Shown here: one piece after another, positions 55,711 to 57,726 of the stretch | Numbering within the stretch: position 1 is the stretch's first letter | How the letters are laid out: every line of letters starts with the position of its first letter | Origin: DUUS01 sp964416365 | GTDB lineage: Bacteria; Bacillota_I; Bacilli_A; RF39; UBA660 | Direction of reading: 5' to 3' | Assembly: GCA_964416365.1 (NCBI GenBank) | Contig: CAYQDO010000002.1 | Span: 1 to 57,726 of the forward strand | Length of the DNA stretch: 57,726 nucleotides | Program-made: the position numbers and the translations under genes | The notes under the pieces: generated by a model | Databases searched by the model: none | Seen by the model: the letters and a program-made list of their open reading frames with translations, nothing else | Told to the model about the DNA's origin: nothing

Positions 55711-57570
55711 TTAATTACCACAGCCCCAAGTTTCTAATACACTATTTAAACTTGTTTGAGCAGCTATACTAATATTATCAAATGCAGTACAGCGAGAATG
55801 GACTACTTTAGAAAGTTGCCAACCACCTATATTACCTATTGACCAGGTTGTAGCATTATAACCAGCTTCGTAAAACATATCATTCATCAATGTTATATTT
55901 GAAGTAACCCATTCACTTAAATCTAATTCAAAGGTTGCTGTATTATGACCAGCATTATAGAACATACTAGATAAATTATTAACATTGGAAATATTCCAAT
56001 CAGCTAATGTTCCTACCGACCAATCAGTTGAGTGAGTTGCTGTATCAAGAAACATACCTGACATATCTAAAACATTGTCAGTTGTCCAATTATCTAAATC
56101 TAGACTAAATGCTGTTTCGATATTGTTAGCTATTTCAGCAAACATCCAAGCCATATTAGTGACCCTAGATACATCCCAATTATCTAAACCAATAATAGCA
56201 AACGTAGTTGCCATGGTTCCAAAAGAGGTAAACATACCAGACATATCCGTAACTTTAGATGTCTTTGGACCCCATGATAAATCTAACTCTATACTATCTG
56301 CCGTTTGAGCTGTACCATTAAACATTTTGGACATATCAGCTACATTAGAAACTTCCCAGCCTGATAAACCATTAATTGACCAATCCGTTGCTCCATTTCC
56401 AGCGTCACTGAACATACCAGACATATCAGTTACATTAGTGGTATTCCAACCACTTAAGTCTAAATCATAACCGCTTATCACATTATATCCAGTACTTGTA
56501 AACATATATGACATTGTTCTTGTATCATTGGTAAGCAAATTACCACTTACTGAACTTAGATTAGGTAAAATAGCAAATAAAAAATCACTATGAATTGGAG
56601 CTTTTACGCCACCATTTTGCCCAATGATTATATTATATAAACCCGGAGTAATACCATTTTCGTACCATAACATCACAGAACCATTATTAAGTTCTGAAAC
56701 ATCAAAAGAACCTAAAACTCCCTCAGGTACAACATTAGTATTAGTAAACGTTATACTTTCAACTTTATCTCTACTTATAGTTGTATTAAGGAAAGTTTGG
56801 GTTGAATTTATTTCTCCTCTTAAGTCATATGCCATAGCATGATAGTCGTCTGCTAAATCTTGTAAATCTTCTAATTCTTCAGCATCTAATTCTCTTGCTT
56901 TATTTTGGTATTCTTTGTTTATCATATCCGAAATGTATTGATACATATTAATTTTTTTGGCTTTTTCCGCAAGATTTAAAGAATTGACTAGACGATTTCC
57001 ACCTGTTGAATAATCATCAATATGAATATGAGCATTAAATTCTTTATTATGATTAGTATTTTGATCAAAAGGCATATTTGAAAAAAAGATTTCTAAATTA
57101 TAAGTATGAACCTTACCTTCGTTTCCCGTAGGAGCAGCAAATGTTCCCTTACCCAGTAAAGTAGTACTTCCCCCGCTCTTAATAGGAACAACATCAGTAC
57201 TATTTGGAACGGTACTTCCACTACTATCAGTATTTTCGCCAGATAGTTTATACTGTATAGCATAGTTATCAAAAGAGTTCTCTTCCACTACTAAATATAA
57301 AGCATACCCCATATCTAGTTCTGTAGTATTAATACCAGTCACCGTAAAAGTTTTTGTTTCTATGGGATTTGTACTCGGAATAATATTAGTAATATTAATT
57401 ATATTCCCGCCGTCAAAATTCACTTTCATTTTACCACCGGTTACTGTGATGGTTGTGGCATCTTCTCCGGTTATACTAGCAGTAAAGTATGCATATGATA
57501 TGCCAATTGTTATTAAAAATAAAATCCCTAAGCTTAAAAATATTGCTAACATTCTATTTCTATCAGTCAT
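55711..57570 (-). CDS. BspA-family (DUF285) repeat surface protein with TasA-like N-terminus
   Basis: A 619-residue exported protein. The N-terminus MTDRNRMLAIFLSLGILFL...GISYAYFTA resembles SipW-type signal peptides of TasA/CalY proteins, and the next 150 residues (TVTGGKMKVNFDGGN) form a TasA-like beta domain. A helical linker (about 200-250) precedes seven or so DUF285 repeats built on NTTNVTDMSGMF and WNISNVNNLSSMF. It ends with WGCGN. No LPXTG or transmembrane anchor is seen at the C-terminus. Likely surface adhesin or matrix component (inference). Confidence 0.85.
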   Translation of the reverse strand: MTDRNRMLAIFLSLGILFLITIGISYAYFTASITGEDATTITVTGGKMKVNFDGGNIINITNIIPSTNPIETKTFTVTGINTTELDMGYALYLVVEENSFDNYAIQYKLSGENTDSSGSTVPNSTDVVPIKSGGSTTLLGKGTFAAPTGNEGKVHTYNLEIFFSNMPFDQNTNHNKEFNAHIHIDDYSTGGNRLVNSLNLAEKAKKINMYQYISDMINKEYQNKARELDAEELEDLQDLADDYHAMAYDLRGEINSTQTFLNTTISRDKVESITFTNTNVVPEGVLGSFDVSELNNGSVMLWYENGITPGLYNIIIGQNGGVKAPIHSDFLFAILPNLSSVSGNLLTNDTRTMSYMFTSTGYNVISGYDLDLSGWNTTNVTDMSGMFSDAGNGATDWSINGLSGWEVSNVADMSKMFNGTAQTADSIELDLSWGPKTSKVTDMSGMFTSFGTMATTFAIIGLDNWDVSRVTNMAWMFAEIANNIETAFSLDLDNWTTDNVLDMSGMFLDTATHSTDWSVGTLADWNISNVNNLSSMFYNAGHNTATFELDLSEWVTSNITLMNDMFYEAGYNATTWSIGNIGGWQLSKVVHSRCTAFDNISIAAQTSLNSVLETWGCGN

Positions 57571-57633
57571 TTAATTTCACTACCTTCTATTATTAGTTTA
57601 ACATATTACTATAAATATGTAAATTAAAAAAAC

Positions 57634-57726
57634 TTAAATTTCTTTAAGTATTTCTTGAATTTCTTCTTTAGTTTTAAAACCTAAAAAAGTAGTAACTAAT
57701 TTTTTATTTTTATAAATTTCAACAAA
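57634..57726 (-). CDS. C-terminal end of a possible thioredoxin-like protein (partial)
   Basis: The last 30 residues, VEIYKNKKLVTTFLGF followed by KTKEEIQEILKEI, resemble the final strand pair and helix of thioredoxins. The gene begins beyond the window edge, and no active-site motif is visible, so the family call is tentative. It lies upstream of the BspA-type gene on the same strand. Confidence 0.5.
   Translation of the reverse strand, partial: FVEIYKNKKLVTTFLGFKTKEEIQEILKEI

Noticed and set aside
1..57726. tRNA genes, rRNA genes, insertion sequences, CRISPR arrays
   Set aside because: I looked through the intergenic regions and saw no tRNA cloverleaf, rRNA segment, transposase or repeat-spacer array; a dedicated tRNA scan was not possible here.

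Overview
The window is a 57.7 kb chromosomal segment of a very AT-rich, low-GC Gram-positive bacterium (Bacilli/Erysipelotrichia-like Firmicutes). Ribosome binding sites are of the AGGAGG/GGTGAT type, TGA is used as a stop, and gene order repeatedly matches Bacillus subtilis: sigA-trmK; rarA-tcdA-6S RNA; hisS/aspS; ireB-ruvX-yrzB-mltG-trmR-trhP1-trhP2-greA; hemW-lepA; rpsU-yqeY-yqfC-yqfD-ybeY-dgkA-cdd-era-yqzL-recO. SpoIIM-, SpoVB-, YqfC- and YqfD-like proteins, together with a Ku/LigD pair behind a forespore-type promoter, suggest an endospore former. I could not assign a species.

Layout. 1-3.96 kb: plus-strand genes (rpoD C-terminus, trmK, spoIIM-like, mnmA, an XRE regulator). 3.96-4.9 kb: a gene-poor stretch holding a near-consensus dif site (4804-4831) and, 586 bp before it in direct orientation, a degenerate dif-like copy. 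Between the two sites lie a frameshifted XRE repressor gene and a small membrane-protein gene, so this looks like the remnant of a small Xer-integrated element. Genes left of dif point right and most genes right of it point left, as expected for the replication terminus. 4.9-13.4 kb: ZIP transporter, an Asn-rich microprotein, xerD, rarA-gpsA, tcdA, 6S RNA, a P-loop kinase-like gene, a TtcA-like tRNA thiolase and a HerA-type ATPase. 13.5-21.3 kb: a T-box-controlled operon hisS-asnS-aspS-gatC-gatA-gatB. 21.3-31.5 kb: uvrC, yigZ, dtd-rel, comN, spoVB, tig, ku-ligD. 31.5-36.6 kb: greA, the wobble-uridine mo5U34 genes, mltG, ruvX, ireB. 36.7-44.4 kb: GDPD, surface proteins, hemW, a putative lipoprotein metallopeptidase, lepA. 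44.5-47.8 kb: a short alaS and a pyrBI operon with a leader-peptide attenuator. 47.8-55.7 kb: recO/era/ybeY/yqfCD/yqeY/rpsU cluster. 55.7-57.7 kb: a BspA-type surface protein and the end of a possible thioredoxin-like gene.

How the genes work together. The window is dominated by translation quality control and tRNA modification (MnmA, TrhP1/P2-TrmR, TtcA-like, TcdA, TrmK, Dtd, GatCAB and four aminoacyl-tRNA synthetases), DNA repair and terminus resolution (XerD with dif, RarA, UvrC, RecO, Ku-LigD, RuvX), and stringent or nucleotide control (Rel, PyrBI attenuator, cytidine deaminases). The most noteworthy points are the dif-flanked mini-element, the PyrL-like attenuator in front of pyrBI, a Rel protein whose hydrolase HD motif is lost, an AlaRS without its C-terminal domain, a catalytically dead cytidine deaminase paralogue next to the live one, and an Asn-rich microprotein and ku-ligD that share a sigma-G-like promoter layout.
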